DNA from: Lachnospiraceae bacterium UBA7202 | GTDB lineage: Bacteria; Bacillota; Clostridia; Lachnospirales; Lachnospiraceae | Assembly: GCA_002490705.1 (NCBI GenBank) | Contig: DKUO01000012.1 | Coordinates: 1-64,000 of the forward strand | Length of the DNA: 64,000 bases | Reading direction: 5' to 3' | In this document: positions 15,946-24,646 of the stretch, in pieces | Numbering within the stretch: the first letter of the stretch is position 1 | How the letters are laid out: every line of letters starts with the position of its first letter | Translations under genes and position numbers: made by a program | The notes under the pieces: model-generated | Seen by the model: the letters and a program-made list of their open reading frames with translations, nothing else | Databases searched by the model: none | What the model was told of the DNA's origin: nothing

Positions 15946-17001
15946 ATGGGGAATGTGAAACCTTTAAAGATAGGTGATTTGACTGCGCGTGTGCCTGTCA
16001 TACAGGGTGGTATGGGAGTGGGTATAAGCCTTTCCTCCCTTGCAGGCGCAGTGGCGGCGGAAGGCGGAATCGGCGTGATCTCGACGGCGCAGATCGGGTA
16101 TCGTGAGCCGGATTTTGACACGGACCCTATCGGAGCGAATCTGCGGGCCATCGGAAGCGAAATCAAAAGGGCGCGGGATATCGCCAAAGGCGGTGTTTTG
16201 GGCGTGAATATCATGGTGGCAACCAGAAAATATGAGGAATATGTCAAAGCGGCGGTGGCGGCGGGAATTGATTTGATCATTTCCGGAGCGGGCCTGCCCA
16301 TGGATCTGCCGAAACTTGTGGGGGCGGCGAAGACGAAGCTTGCGCCTATTGTGTCCAGTGTGAAATCCGTTCAGGTTATCATGCGGTACTGGTGGAAAAA
16401 GTATAACAGACTGCCGGATCTGGTGGTGATAGAAGGGCCGTTGGCGGGCGGCCATCTGGGCTTCCATAAAGAGCAGCTTGAGGATATCGAGGGACTTCAC
16501 TACGATGAGGAAGTGCAGGCGATCATAGAGAAAGTCAATGAGACGGCGGCGGAACATGAGGCTAATATTCCGGTTGTCATGGCGGGCGGCGTGTATACGC
16601 GCGATGATATGGAGCACTATTTGGAAATGGGCGCTTCCGGCGTACAGATGGCAACCCGCTTTGTGACGACCTATGAGTGCGACGCGGACCCGGCTTATAA
16701 GCAGAGCTATATCGACGCAAAGAAGGAGGATATCGTGATCGTGCAGAGTCCTGTGGGTATGCCGGGACGGGCGATTTTAAATCCTTTTATGAAGCGTGCG
16801 AAGGAGGGGCAGATTCCCCATGGGAAATGTCATCTGTGTATCAGCACCTGTAAGGGTGCGGACACGCCGTATTGTATCACAGACGCGCTTGTCAACGCGG
16901 TGAAGGGGAAGGTGGACGACGCGCTTCTCTTCTGCGGGGCGAATGCGTACCGCGCGACGCATCTGGAACATGTGGGGGAGATTCTGGAGGAGTTTTCATG
17001 A
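15946..17001 (+). CDS. FabX-like flavoprotein (nitronate monooxygenase family) with a cysteine cluster
   Basis: A 351-residue FMN TIM-barrel protein, distinct from FabK though of the same superfamily. Visible motifs are VIQGGMGVGISLSSLAG, SGAGLPMDLP, EGPLAGGHLGFH with the catalytic-type His, and GASGVQMATRF. Near the C-terminus CHLCISTCKGADTPYC (C-x2-C-x3-C-x7-C) looks like an iron-sulphur ligand set. As I recall, Helicobacter pylori FabX has this overall form and a [4Fe-4S] cluster; it dehydrogenates and isomerises decanoyl-ACP to start unsaturated fatty acids. Lying between fabZ and fabH, with no fabA, fabM or fabN nearby, this gene is a plausible unsaturated-fatty-acid enzyme. The alternative is a nitronate monooxygenase. 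Confidence 0.75.
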   Translation: MGNVKPLKIGDLTARVPVIQGGMGVGISLSSLAGAVAAEGGIGVISTAQIGYREPDFDTDPIGANLRAIGSEIKRARDIAKGGVLGVNIMVATRKYEEYVKAAVAAGIDLIISGAGLPMDLPKLVGAAKTKLAPIVSSVKSVQVIMRYWWKKYNRLPDLVVIEGPLAGGHLGFHKEQLEDIEGLHYDEEVQAIIEKVNETAAEHEANIPVVMAGGVYTRDDMEHYLEMGASGVQMATRFVTTYECDADPAYKQSYIDAKKEDIVIVQSPVGMPGRAILNPFMKRAKEGQIPHGKCHLCISTCKGADTPYCITDALVNAVKGKVDDALLFCGANAYRATHLEHVGEILEEFS

Positions 17002-17963
17002 AAACAAGAATCATAGGAACGGGAAGCTGTCTGCCTAAGACGGTGGTGACAAATGACGATCTGTCAAAAATTATGGATACTTCGGATGAGTGGATCAGCA
17101 GCAGAACCGGCATTAAAGAACGGCATCTTGCGGTGGAGGAGACCACTGCCAGCATGTCTATAGAGGCGGCAAAGCGCGCCATGGAGAACGCAAATGTGCA
17201 GGCGCAGGAAATTGATTTGATCATTGTGGGGACGGTGTCGGCGGATTTTGTGACGCCTTCCTGTGCCTGTGAGGTTCAGGCGGCGATCGGTGCGGACAGT
17301 GCGGTTGCCTTTGACATTAACGCGGCCTGCTCCGGCTTTATGTTTGCCTTAAATATTGCGGATGCGTATATCCGGGCGGGAGTTTACAGGACAGCATTGA
17401 TTTTGGGAGCGGAGACTCTTTCCAAGATTATTGACTGGGAGGACAGAAGCACCTGTGTGCTTTTCGGGGATGGCGCGGGGGCGGCGGTAGTGCGTGCAGA
17501 TGAGACCTGCGGCCTACTTGCATTCGACCAGGGCTCTGACGGAAAAAAGGGGGAGGTACTTGCCTGTCCGGGCCGCACGAATAATAATCCCTTAGTCAAG
17601 ACAGACCGAACGCTTCGCTATGTTCATATGGATGGACAGGAGGTCTACAAATTTGCGGTGACGACGGTGCCTGCATCCCTGCAAAAGACCATTGAGAAGG
17701 CGGGACTGACGGCGGCGGATATTGATTATTTTGCCCTGCATCAGGCCAATATCCGCATTATACAGTCGGTTTCAAAACGGCTGCATGTGAGTGATGATAA
17801 GTTTCCGATCAGTTTAGATCACTGTGGGAATATTTCTGCGGCCAGCGTGCCGATTCTGCTGGATGAAATGAACCGCAAAGGCTTGTTAAAGCCCGGCATG
17901 AAGGTGGCGCTGAGCGGTTTCGGCGGCGGGCTGACGTGGGCTTCGGCGGTAGTAGAGTGGTAA
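16998..17963 (+). CDS. fabH: 3-oxoacyl-ACP synthase III
   Basis: A 321-residue condensing enzyme that starts chains from acyl-CoA and malonyl-ACP. The Cys-His-Asn triad is visible in DINAACSGFMFAL, ALHQANIRI and HCGNISAASVP, and GFGGGLTWASAVV closes the protein. The ATG overlaps the stop of the FabX-like gene (ATGA), with GGAGG upstream. It ends the cluster. Unlike many Firmicutes clusters, this one contains no acetyl-CoA carboxylase genes (accA, B, C, D) and no fabT. Confidence 0.95.
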   Translation: MKTRIIGTGSCLPKTVVTNDDLSKIMDTSDEWISSRTGIKERHLAVEETTASMSIEAAKRAMENANVQAQEIDLIIVGTVSADFVTPSCACEVQAAIGADSAVAFDINAACSGFMFALNIADAYIRAGVYRTALILGAETLSKIIDWEDRSTCVLFGDGAGAAVVRADETCGLLAFDQGSDGKKGEVLACPGRTNNNPLVKTDRTLRYVHMDGQEVYKFAVTTVPASLQKTIEKAGLTAADIDYFALHQANIRIIQSVSKRLHVSDDKFPISLDHCGNISAASVPILLDEMNRKGLLKPGMKVALSGFGGGLTWASAVVEW

Positions 17964-17965
17964 AA

Positions 17966-18031
17966 GTGTGAGAAGAACTTCTAGCCGCTCACAGCAGAGG
18001 CTGCTTCGCGGAGAAGTTCTAAATCTCACAC
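17966..18031 (+). other. Long hairpin downstream of fabH
   Basis: A stepped hairpin of about 66 bases. GTGTGAGA pairs with TCTCACAC, AGAACTTCT with AGAAGTTCT, CCGC with GCGG, and CAGC with GCTG at the tip. It has no T-run, so it looks more like an RNA 3'-end protector or repeat element than a simple terminator. Confidence 0.5.
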
Positions 18032-18032
18032 A

Positions 18033-18060
18033 GGAGAATGCCCGTAAACAGGCATTCTCC
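18033..18060. terminator. Convergent terminator hairpin between fabH and the ABC permease gene
   Basis: A perfect 10-bp stem (GGAGAATGCC with GGCATTCTCC) and an 8-base loop between two convergent genes. The T-run is poor on both strands, so termination is likely but not certain. Confidence 0.55.
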
Positions 18061-18074
18061 GTATGGCTTTCGTC

Positions 18075-20597
18075 TTATCCGTCGTTTCTGATCCGGTCGA
18101 TCAAACTTTCCTTTTCTACATTTTTTCGCATAAAGCGGGTAATTAAAAGCTGCCCGCCAAGTAAAACCACCGCAAGGCCGATACTTTCCCAGAGGGGATA
18201 GTGATAGCGGCTTACACTCATGAAGTGAGTGTCTTTTGCCCAGCGAAACAACAAATAACCTGCCAGATTGCCGAGAGTCAGACTGATCAGAAGTGTGCCT
18301 GTAGTAAAGACCAACCCTTCTCCCGCAAGCATGTTGACCAGCTGTCTGTCGGAAAGGCCAATGGCCTGTAAAATACCCAGTTCCTTCTTTCTGGTGACAA
18401 TGCTGGTGATCATAGTGTTGATCAGGTTGATAAAGCCGATCACGGCGATCAGTGCCAGAAGCAGATAACACGGATATACGGTTAATCCCACAGAGGAGCG
18501 GCCGATCATCATCTCCACATCCATGGAATAAAGCTGGAAATGTTCATTTTCGGCTACGATATCTGTAAGCGCATCTTTTACGCTGTCATATTGGGAATCC
18601 TTTACATGCAAATAAATATCGGTGGTAGGATCACAGGTAAGCCCCAATTCTTTCCAGATATCCTCCGTCACGATCAGGAGAGGGTAATTACCATCCGGCT
18701 CTGTCAGGGCGGTGAGCGTTACTGTGAGCGGGATTTCCCGGCCGCCGTCATAAAGAGTCAACGGGAAGACGTCCCCGAGGGAAAGCCCGCATTCGTTGAA
18801 TGTGTATTCATGGGTGCAGAGCGCTTCTCTGTTTGCAGTCATGCGGTCGTAGTCTATCGTACCCTGAACCAGATTTTCGTTTAATTCATCCAGATCCTCT
18901 CTGGTAAAGTAGGAGAGGGTGAGGCAGACTGGTTCCCCGTCCAAATCGATGTACAGTGCGGAACTGCCGTTGTCGGAGGAGGAAATCTCACCATGTGCCC
19001 GTTCTATTTTTTCCACACCTTCTATGGCGGATAGCTGCGCCAGAAAATCATCATTAAAATAATTCTGCTGCACCAGGTTTTCCAGATTGTTTTCCGGGTA
19101 CTCCTTGTCATTGAGTGAGTAGTCCAGAGAGATGCGGAAATCACCCTCCGGGATTTCCCGCCTTGCCAAATCTTCTGCGCTGACACTGCTTAACACGGCG
19201 GATACGCAGATGAAAAGCACACAGCTCAAGCCCATGGTGAGGATGGTGACGGCGGTACGCCTTTTGTTGCGCGTCAGGTTGGCAAAGGTCAGAGTGGATA
19301 CCTTGACAGCGCGGTGTCCCCTGCGGGTCTTGGCGTGGGTGGTGTTTTCCTGATAACGGATGGCTTCCACGGGAGAGACCTTTTTTGCCATGCGGATGGG
19401 CTTTAACAGGGATAACCATACGGTGATCAGCACCGCGATTGCCACAATCAGAAGGAAGGGCAGGGAAAACATATGGATCTGTCCAAGGAGATCTTTTGCC
19501 GCATCGCGTGCATTGGAGTTGATGGCGGAACTGGATAATTTCCAGACAACCACTGGAAACAGGAAGTAGGGCAGAAGGAAACCGATCAAAAGTCCAAACG
19601 GAATGGCAAAAGCGGACACAAGAGCGCCCTGACAGTAAAACAGTTTCGCAATCTGCCGCTTGGATGCACCGATCGCTTTCAGCTTGCCGATTTCCTGTAT
19701 GTCAGTGATCACGCCTACATAGTAGATGCTGTAGATCACCAGAGTGGAAAACAGGATCACGATCAGACTGATGGCGGCAACGACGGCAATAACGTCCATA
19801 TCCGGATCGGTCATGATATGGAGATACTCTTTGTTGAGAATCACATTTTCCTCGCTCAAACCGATATCTGTGCCGACCGTATGGATGCGGTCGGTTATTT
19901 CATTGTAGGTAAGCTCACCCTCACCGTAGACACGCAGGTGGGCATTGAGGATTGGCTTATACATGCCGTTCTGATTGTATTGATTAAGAAGCGCCTTGGA
20001 GACATGGGCGGAGTACATCACGCGGCTGTCGTCTATGCCCTCGGCAATTTCCACATCCGGCAAAAGACCGCTGATGGTAAACTCTTTGGTCAGGATTTCT
20101 CCTTTGCCGTTTACCCGGAAGGAGAGGGTTACTTTGCCGCCGATCACGGGCTCGGCGCCGATCCGTCTGAAAAAAACGGGAGAAGAGCAGATTTCGTCCT
20201 CTGCTTCGGGATAATGTCCTGATTCCATTTGTAACGGGCCGAAGACGCTGTCGTTATCTGTAAGCCGGTCGTCCCTGACGGGTTCCCGATAGATCAGGGC
20301 ACCGTTCATTTTACCGTTCACAATGTCTGCAAAGATTTCCATGGTGCTCATGGCTTCCACGTTGATACGTTTGGACAGGACGTCGGCCTGATCGGGAGTC
20401 AGACTGTCAAAGACGGCATGGTAGTCCGATCCCAAAACCGCCTGCCGATTCATGTTGAAGGAGGCAATGCCGACGGTTCCGATGGCAGTAAGCAGCATGG
20501 TGGTGAGCATGATAGCAATGCCGGTGAGCAGAGTACGGCTTTTGTGGAAGCGCAGTCTGCTTATAGCGAGAGTGAATACCGTATTAGATTTTCGCAT
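18075..20597 (-). CDS. FtsX-type ABC transporter permease, large form
   Basis: An 840-residue membrane protein with an N-terminal signal-anchor helix, a large extracytoplasmic domain, a three-helix FtsX core at about residues 270-430, a second anchor helix with extracytoplasmic domain, and a C-terminal FtsX core at about 700-830. This duplicated arrangement is usual for peptide or lipoprotein-type exporters (MacB/SalY-like) rather than solute importers. I chose the ATG at 20597 (MRKSNTVFTLAISRL), which has AGGAGG 9 bases upstream; earlier in-frame ATGs lie inside the ATPase gene. The neighbouring two-component system suggests a role in antimicrobial-peptide or cell-envelope stress. Confidence 0.88.
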   Translation of the reverse strand: MRKSNTVFTLAISRLRFHKSRTLLTGIAIMLTTMLLTAIGTVGIASFNMNRQAVLGSDYHAVFDSLTPDQADVLSKRINVEAMSTMEIFADIVNGKMNGALIYREPVRDDRLTDNDSVFGPLQMESGHYPEAEDEICSSPVFFRRIGAEPVIGGKVTLSFRVNGKGEILTKEFTISGLLPDVEIAEGIDDSRVMYSAHVSKALLNQYNQNGMYKPILNAHLRVYGEGELTYNEITDRIHTVGTDIGLSEENVILNKEYLHIMTDPDMDVIAVVAAISLIVILFSTLVIYSIYYVGVITDIQEIGKLKAIGASKRQIAKLFYCQGALVSAFAIPFGLLIGFLLPYFLFPVVVWKLSSSAINSNARDAAKDLLGQIHMFSLPFLLIVAIAVLITVWLSLLKPIRMAKKVSPVEAIRYQENTTHAKTRRGHRAVKVSTLTFANLTRNKRRTAVTILTMGLSCVLFICVSAVLSSVSAEDLARREIPEGDFRISLDYSLNDKEYPENNLENLVQQNYFNDDFLAQLSAIEGVEKIERAHGEISSSDNGSSALYIDLDGEPVCLTLSYFTREDLDELNENLVQGTIDYDRMTANREALCTHEYTFNECGLSLGDVFPLTLYDGGREIPLTVTLTALTEPDGNYPLLIVTEDIWKELGLTCDPTTDIYLHVKDSQYDSVKDALTDIVAENEHFQLYSMDVEMMIGRSSVGLTVYPCYLLLALIAVIGFINLINTMITSIVTRKKELGILQAIGLSDRQLVNMLAGEGLVFTTGTLLISLTLGNLAGYLLFRWAKDTHFMSVSRYHYPLWESIGLAVVLLGGQLLITRFMRKNVEKESLIDRIRNDG

Positions 20598-21324
20598 GGG
20601 CCGCCACCTCCTCTGCGTCACTGTTTTCGCGGGACGGTTCTCCGTCAGAGAGAATGCGTCCATCTGCCAGCATGATTGTGCGGTCGGCCATCTGAGCGAT
20701 TTCCTCATTGTGGGTGATGACCACTAACGTCTGTCCGTATTTTTTGGCGGAAGCCTTTAAGAGCGCCATCACTTCATCGCCCGTTTGGGTATCCAGATTT
20801 CCGGTGGGCTCGTCCGCCAGAATAATAGAGGGCTTGGCTGCGATAGCGCGGGCGATGGCACACCGCTGCTGCTGGCCGCCGGAGAGGGTATTGGGAAGAT
20901 TTTTGATCTTCCCTGTCAGGCCGAGTGTATTGATAATATCTTTGATAAAGGATTCGTCCGCCGGTTTACCGTCCAGTCCGAGGGGGAGGACAATATTTTC
21001 CCACACATTCAGGGAGGGAATCAGGTTGTAGGATTGAAAGATAAAGCCGATTTTGCGGCGGCGAATTTTGGACAGGGCGTCTTCCTTGAAGGTAGAAATA
21101 TCTTCCCCGTCGAGAAAAACTTTGCCGGAAGTGGGGTTGTCCAGTGCGCCGAGCATGTGGAGTAGTGTGGATTTACCGCTGCCGGATTTGCCCACGATGG
21201 AGACGAATTCTCCTGCTCTGATCTGCAAGTCGACGTGATCTACAGCTTTGACGAGATTGTCATCTGCGCCGTAAAATTTACATAGGTCTTCTGTTTTTAA
21301 AATGATATCAGAATTTGGTTTCAT
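20584..21324 (-). CDS. ABC transporter ATP-binding protein (MacB/LolD type)
   Basis: A 246-residue ATPase that energises the permease gene downstream, which it overlaps by 14 bases. Walker A is GKSGSGKST, the signature is LSGGQQQRCAIARA, Walker B is ILADEPTGNLD, and the switch His is in VVITHNEE. These are features of the MacB/LolD/SalX group. The start ATG follows GGAAAGGCAGG. It shares the minus-strand direction of the histidine kinase and response regulator upstream, but the plus-strand Rpn-type gene lies between them. Confidence 0.94.
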   Translation of the reverse strand: MKPNSDIILKTEDLCKFYGADDNLVKAVDHVDLQIRAGEFVSIVGKSGSGKSTLLHMLGALDNPTSGKVFLDGEDISTFKEDALSKIRRRKIGFIFQSYNLIPSLNVWENIVLPLGLDGKPADESFIKDIINTLGLTGKIKNLPNTLSGGQQQRCAIARAIAAKPSIILADEPTGNLDTQTGDEVMALLKASAKKYGQTLVVITHNEEIAQMADRTIMLADGRILSDGEPSRENSDAEEVAAHAKI

Positions 21325-21756
21325 AAAGAGAGCCTGCCTTTCCTGTCTTGTTATTATACTATAGATTCAGCATACGATAGAAATCTTACGGGAGACTTAC
21401 AGATAAAAAGGATTTTAGCAGAAGGGAGTAATGGGTAATTTGTACAATACCATATCTTGTAGTACATACCTGTTATAGAATTTTGTGTAACTATATCTTG
21501 TTATACCGGCGTGCATTATCGAAATTACGTTTATATTTTTTCTACAGGGGAAATGGGTAAAGGGGGATTGTGAACAATCTCGCTTTATGGTATATCTGTT
21601 TTAGCGGGGAGCTGCTGCTCCCGCATACGGTAACATATCACATCAGGAGTCCTACATTCTGATCGGATTCCGACTATTTCCAAGGCGTGGGGATAGAACA
21701 GTTATTTTGGGTTTTACCTGACGCTGTAGGAGTCAAATTGAAAGGAAGGCATATCT
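21325..21756. other. Intergenic region, divergent promoters, one hairpin
   Basis: 432 bp without a convincing gene, AT-rich. A TATAAT on the minus strand (21358 to 21353) is a likely -10 for the ABC operon, with no good -35. An imperfect hairpin (GCGGGGAGC with GCTCCCGC) lies at 21604-21624, without a T-run. RBS AAAGGAAGG precedes the plus-strand gene at 21757. No riboswitch was recognised. Confidence 0.45.
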
Positions 21757-22575
21757 ATGAAGAGAGATTGGAATCAGGAATTTTTAAACGTCAGCGGACA
21801 GGTTCCCTATCGCATGATCAATGATTATTTGTTTCGGGCCGTCTTACAGTCAAATAATAAAGTGCTTCGGGGGTTGATCTGTGCCCTGTTGCATCTTGCC
21901 GAGGAGGAAGTGTTCTCCGTAGAGATCACGAATCCCATCGTGCTGGGAGAGACTGTAAAAAACAAGGAATTTCGACTGGATATCAATGTGGTTTTAAATA
22001 ATCATACGCTGATTAATCTGGAAATGCAGATTGCAAACAGATTAAACTGGCGGGAACGGTCGGTTATGTACTTATGCCGTTCCTTCGATCAGTTAAATCA
22101 CGGGCAGGATTATGCGGAGGCGAAGCCAGTTATACATATCGGATTTTTGGACTATACTTTGATGGAAGAATCTCCTGAATTTTGCGCTTCTTATAAACTG
22201 ATAAATACGAAAAGTTATCAAAAGTACAGTGATAGTCTTACCTTGTATGTGATAGATTTGTTGCATATTGAACTGGCAACCGAGGAGGATAAACAGTACC
22301 ACATTCATGAATGGGCTATGTTGTTTAAGGCAGCCACATGGGAGGAGGTCAGAATGATAGCATCAAAGGACGAATATTTGAATGAAGCGGCTCAGACTAT
22401 GTTTCGGATGAGCGCCGATGATTTGATTCGCAAGAGGTGTCGCGACCGGGAGGAGTATTATCAGGACCTGCGCAATTACGAGCGCGTAATAGCGGAGAAG
22501 GAGCGGAGTATAGCGGAAAAGGAGCAGGAAAACGAAAAGCTTCGCGCGGAGATCGAGCGTTTGAAGAAATCTTGA
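21757..22575 (+). CDS. Rpn/PDDEXK-type nuclease (transposase-like) family protein
   Basis: A 272-residue protein of the PD-(D/E)XK recombination-promoting nuclease group (Rpn/YhgA-like, often labelled PD-(D/E)XK nuclease family transposase). The nuclease core is visible as LDINVVLNNHTLINLEMQIA, with the Asp and E-x-Q pair, followed by RSVMYLCRSFDQL. The last 45 residues form a Glu/Lys-rich coiled coil. Such genes usually stand alone in multiple genomic copies. Here it lies, opposite in direction, between a histidine kinase and the ABC transporter; its stop is 3 bases from the kinase stop with no terminator between. Confidence 0.85.
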   Translation: MKRDWNQEFLNVSGQVPYRMINDYLFRAVLQSNNKVLRGLICALLHLAEEEVFSVEITNPIVLGETVKNKEFRLDINVVLNNHTLINLEMQIANRLNWRERSVMYLCRSFDQLNHGQDYAEAKPVIHIGFLDYTLMEESPEFCASYKLINTKSYQKYSDSLTLYVIDLLHIELATEEDKQYHIHEWAMLFKAATWEEVRMIASKDEYLNEAAQTMFRMSADDLIRKRCRDREEYYQDLRNYERVIAEKERSIAEKEQENEKLRAEIERLKKS

Positions 22576-22578
22576 TTT

Positions 22579-23838
22579 TTATAGAGGAAGGCGCACGTCA
22601 AAGACAGAACCTTGTTCCGCAGTAGAACGTACAGTGACTGTGCCGCCCTGCTCCTCGATGATCCGTCTGGCGAGGTAGAGGCCAACACCCGATCCCTCAG
22701 ATTGTTTTACAACCGGATGGCTGCCGCGGTAAAAACGCTTAAAAATCCGGTTGTATTCCGCTTTGGGAATACCGATGCCCTGATCGGCAATTTCCAACTG
22801 CATATAACTGTAGAATTTGTGAATACGAAGGCTAACTGTGCTTCCGGAGGGGGAATATTTGACAGCGTTATCTAAAATATTTGCAATTGCCTCGGAGGTC
22901 CAATGCCTGTCCGCAAGAAGTGATACGGATGTGTCGTCTTCCTGGTCCGATTCACAGATTTCTATGGAAATGTTTTTTTGCAGGGCTTTTTCATATACGG
23001 TATTAACGGCGTCGGTAAGTATGTCTGGCAGGGTAACTTTTTCCTGCCGCAAAGAGATCAGTGCAGTTTCGAGACGGGAAATGCTGACCAACACAGCTAC
23101 CAATTTTTCAAGTCTATCCATTTGTAGAGCGCATCTTTGCAAAAAGTCAACACGCTCCTCTTCCGTGTCGGCTTCCATACACATAGCAAAGCAGCTTTTG
23201 AGTGCGCTGACAGGTGTTTTTAACTGGTGGGAAATGTCAGTCACAAGCGTTTTGGTATGATCCCGCTCTTCGGCTAGGGCCCGTGTTTTGGCCATCAATT
23301 TATTTCCCAGTTTAGAGAGAGTGTCTGTGAAGGAATCATTGAAAATAGAACCGTAGGATTCTTTCGGCTCCGAAACGGAATAATCTTCCGCCAGATATCT
23401 GTCGAGCAGGGCGTGAAGCTGCATTTCCTGTTCTTTTTGAGCTCTGGTAAAGCGAAGAAAGCAAACGGTTATGAGGGCAAGGTCGCAAAAAATAATCAGA
23501 GCCAAAAAGGAGAGAAGGTTTATGAAAGTGGAGTGGTAATAGAAGTTGTCACTCATCAGTAGATTTTTTCGATAGCCGTATTTTTGAAGAATGGAATAGC
23601 CTGCATCCATATGACTGTAGTGTGTATCCTGTAATGCGGATACAAGAGTAGTTTCCGCCTCTGGATATTCGGAGAGAACAGCACCGGTGATGTTGCTTAT
23701 CTGCGAAATTTCCCGTGTATGCTGTGAGTCAAAAAAAGAGATTTCCCAGATTCCGCATAAAAGTAGGAAAAAGAGGGAGACAAATAAAATGAGAATATAA
23801 TATTTTCGAATGTATAATGAAGGTTGTATATTTTTCAT
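22579..23838 (-). CDS. Sensor histidine kinase
   Basis: A 419-residue membrane kinase. It has a transmembrane helix at about 15-33, an extracytoplasmic domain of about 70 residues, a second helix at about 108-128, a linker, the phospho-acceptor HQLKTPVSALK, and the ATP-binding N box (NILDNAVKYSP), G1 (DQGIGIP) and G2 (GSGVGLYLA). It lacks a PAS domain. It overlaps the response regulator stop by 4 bases. By analogy with BceRS-type systems it would sense envelope damage or a peptide and regulate the ABC transporter further downstream. Confidence 0.93.
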   Translation of the reverse strand: MKNIQPSLYIRKYYILILFVSLFFLLLCGIWEISFFDSQHTREISQISNITGAVLSEYPEAETTLVSALQDTHYSHMDAGYSILQKYGYRKNLLMSDNFYYHSTFINLLSFLALIIFCDLALITVCFLRFTRAQKEQEMQLHALLDRYLAEDYSVSEPKESYGSIFNDSFTDTLSKLGNKLMAKTRALAEERDHTKTLVTDISHQLKTPVSALKSCFAMCMEADTEEERVDFLQRCALQMDRLEKLVAVLVSISRLETALISLRQEKVTLPDILTDAVNTVYEKALQKNISIEICESDQEDDTSVSLLADRHWTSEAIANILDNAVKYSPSGSTVSLRIHKFYSYMQLEIADQGIGIPKAEYNRIFKRFYRGSHPVVKQSEGSGVGLYLARRIIEEQGGTVTVRSTAEQGSVFDVRLPL

Positions 23839-24527
23839 TGTTTTTCACATTTCCTTTCCCAGATATAACCAAGTCCCCGAACATTTTTCAAGAGGACGGG
23901 AGCGGAGGGGTTATCTTCAATTTTTTCCCGCAGCCGGCGGATATTGACGGAGAGAGTATTCTCATCGACAAAATTTCCGTCGATGTCCCAAATCGCTTCC
24001 AGAAGCTGATTTTTTGATAAAATCCGCATAGGATTTTCCATAAAAAAGGAGAGCAGGGAATACTCTTTGGCGGTCAGGTTTAAATAGACGCCGTTCTTCA
24101 TTGCCCGCTTTTCGTCTGGAAAAAGAGTAATATTGCCGGAAATGACGGCCTGTGGTTCTTCCGGGGGAAAACGTTTTAGAAGTGCATTGACCTTGGAAAC
24201 AAGAACAGGCAGGGAAAAAGGTTTGGTGACATAGTCGTCCGCGCCCCGCCTGTAGCCTGCCATGATATCCTCCTCTCTGTCGAGAGCGGTCAGGAACAGA
24301 AAAAGGATGTCGCTCTCTTTCCGCACGCGGGAACAAAAATCCAGACCGCTTCCGTCCGGCAGAGAAATGTCGCATATGATAAGAGAAAGATTTTTAGATA
24401 GAAAAAAATTGAAAGCGTCCTCTACGGTGAAGGCGCTGTAAACGGTGTAACCTTCCTTTTTCAGTTTCAGACTGACAGAGTGATTGAGGCTGTCGTCGTC
24501 CTCCAAAAGTAAAATTTCCTGTGACAT
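23835..24527 (-). CDS. OmpR-family response regulator
   Basis: A 230-residue regulator. The receiver domain (1-120) has the acidic pocket EDDDS, the phospho-acceptor Asp in IICDISLPDGSG, the Thr in LFLTALD and the Lys in VTKPFSLP. The C-terminal winged helix (about 130-228) has the recognition region VDENTLSVNIRRLREKIE. It is the first gene of a minus-strand operon with the kinase and stands divergent to the MATE gene, 119 bp away. Confidence 0.94.
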   Translation of the reverse strand: MSQEILLLEDDDSLNHSVSLKLKKEGYTVYSAFTVEDAFNFFLSKNLSLIICDISLPDGSGLDFCSRVRKESDILFLFLTALDREEDIMAGYRRGADDYVTKPFSLPVLVSKVNALLKRFPPEEPQAVISGNITLFPDEKRAMKNGVYLNLTAKEYSLLSFFMENPMRILSKNQLLEAIWDIDGNFVDENTLSVNIRRLREKIEDNPSAPVLLKNVRGLGYIWERKCEKQ

Positions 24528-24550
24528 TTCTATGCGTTCCTTTGCAAAGA

Positions 24551-24579
24551 TTGAAAATACTCATTTATGAGAATATAAT
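24551..24579 (+). promoter_or_regulatory. Promoter of the MATE gene with a palindrome in its spacer
   Basis: TTGAAA (24551-24556), 17 bases, TATAAT (24574-24579). Inside the spacer, CTCATTTATGAG (24560-24571) is a perfect 12-bp palindrome, well placed to be a repressor site. It could also act on the divergent response regulator gene. Confidence 0.75.
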
Positions 24580-24646
24580 ATAATAGCAGCAAAAGAAAAA
24601 CAAGCGGTGTCAATAAAAGGTAAGCGACTTCGCGGGATGGTATCAT

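Noticed and set aside
21757..22575. Insertion sequence
   Set aside because: No terminal inverted repeats or target duplication were seen around the gene; the nuclease family label transposase is by homology only.
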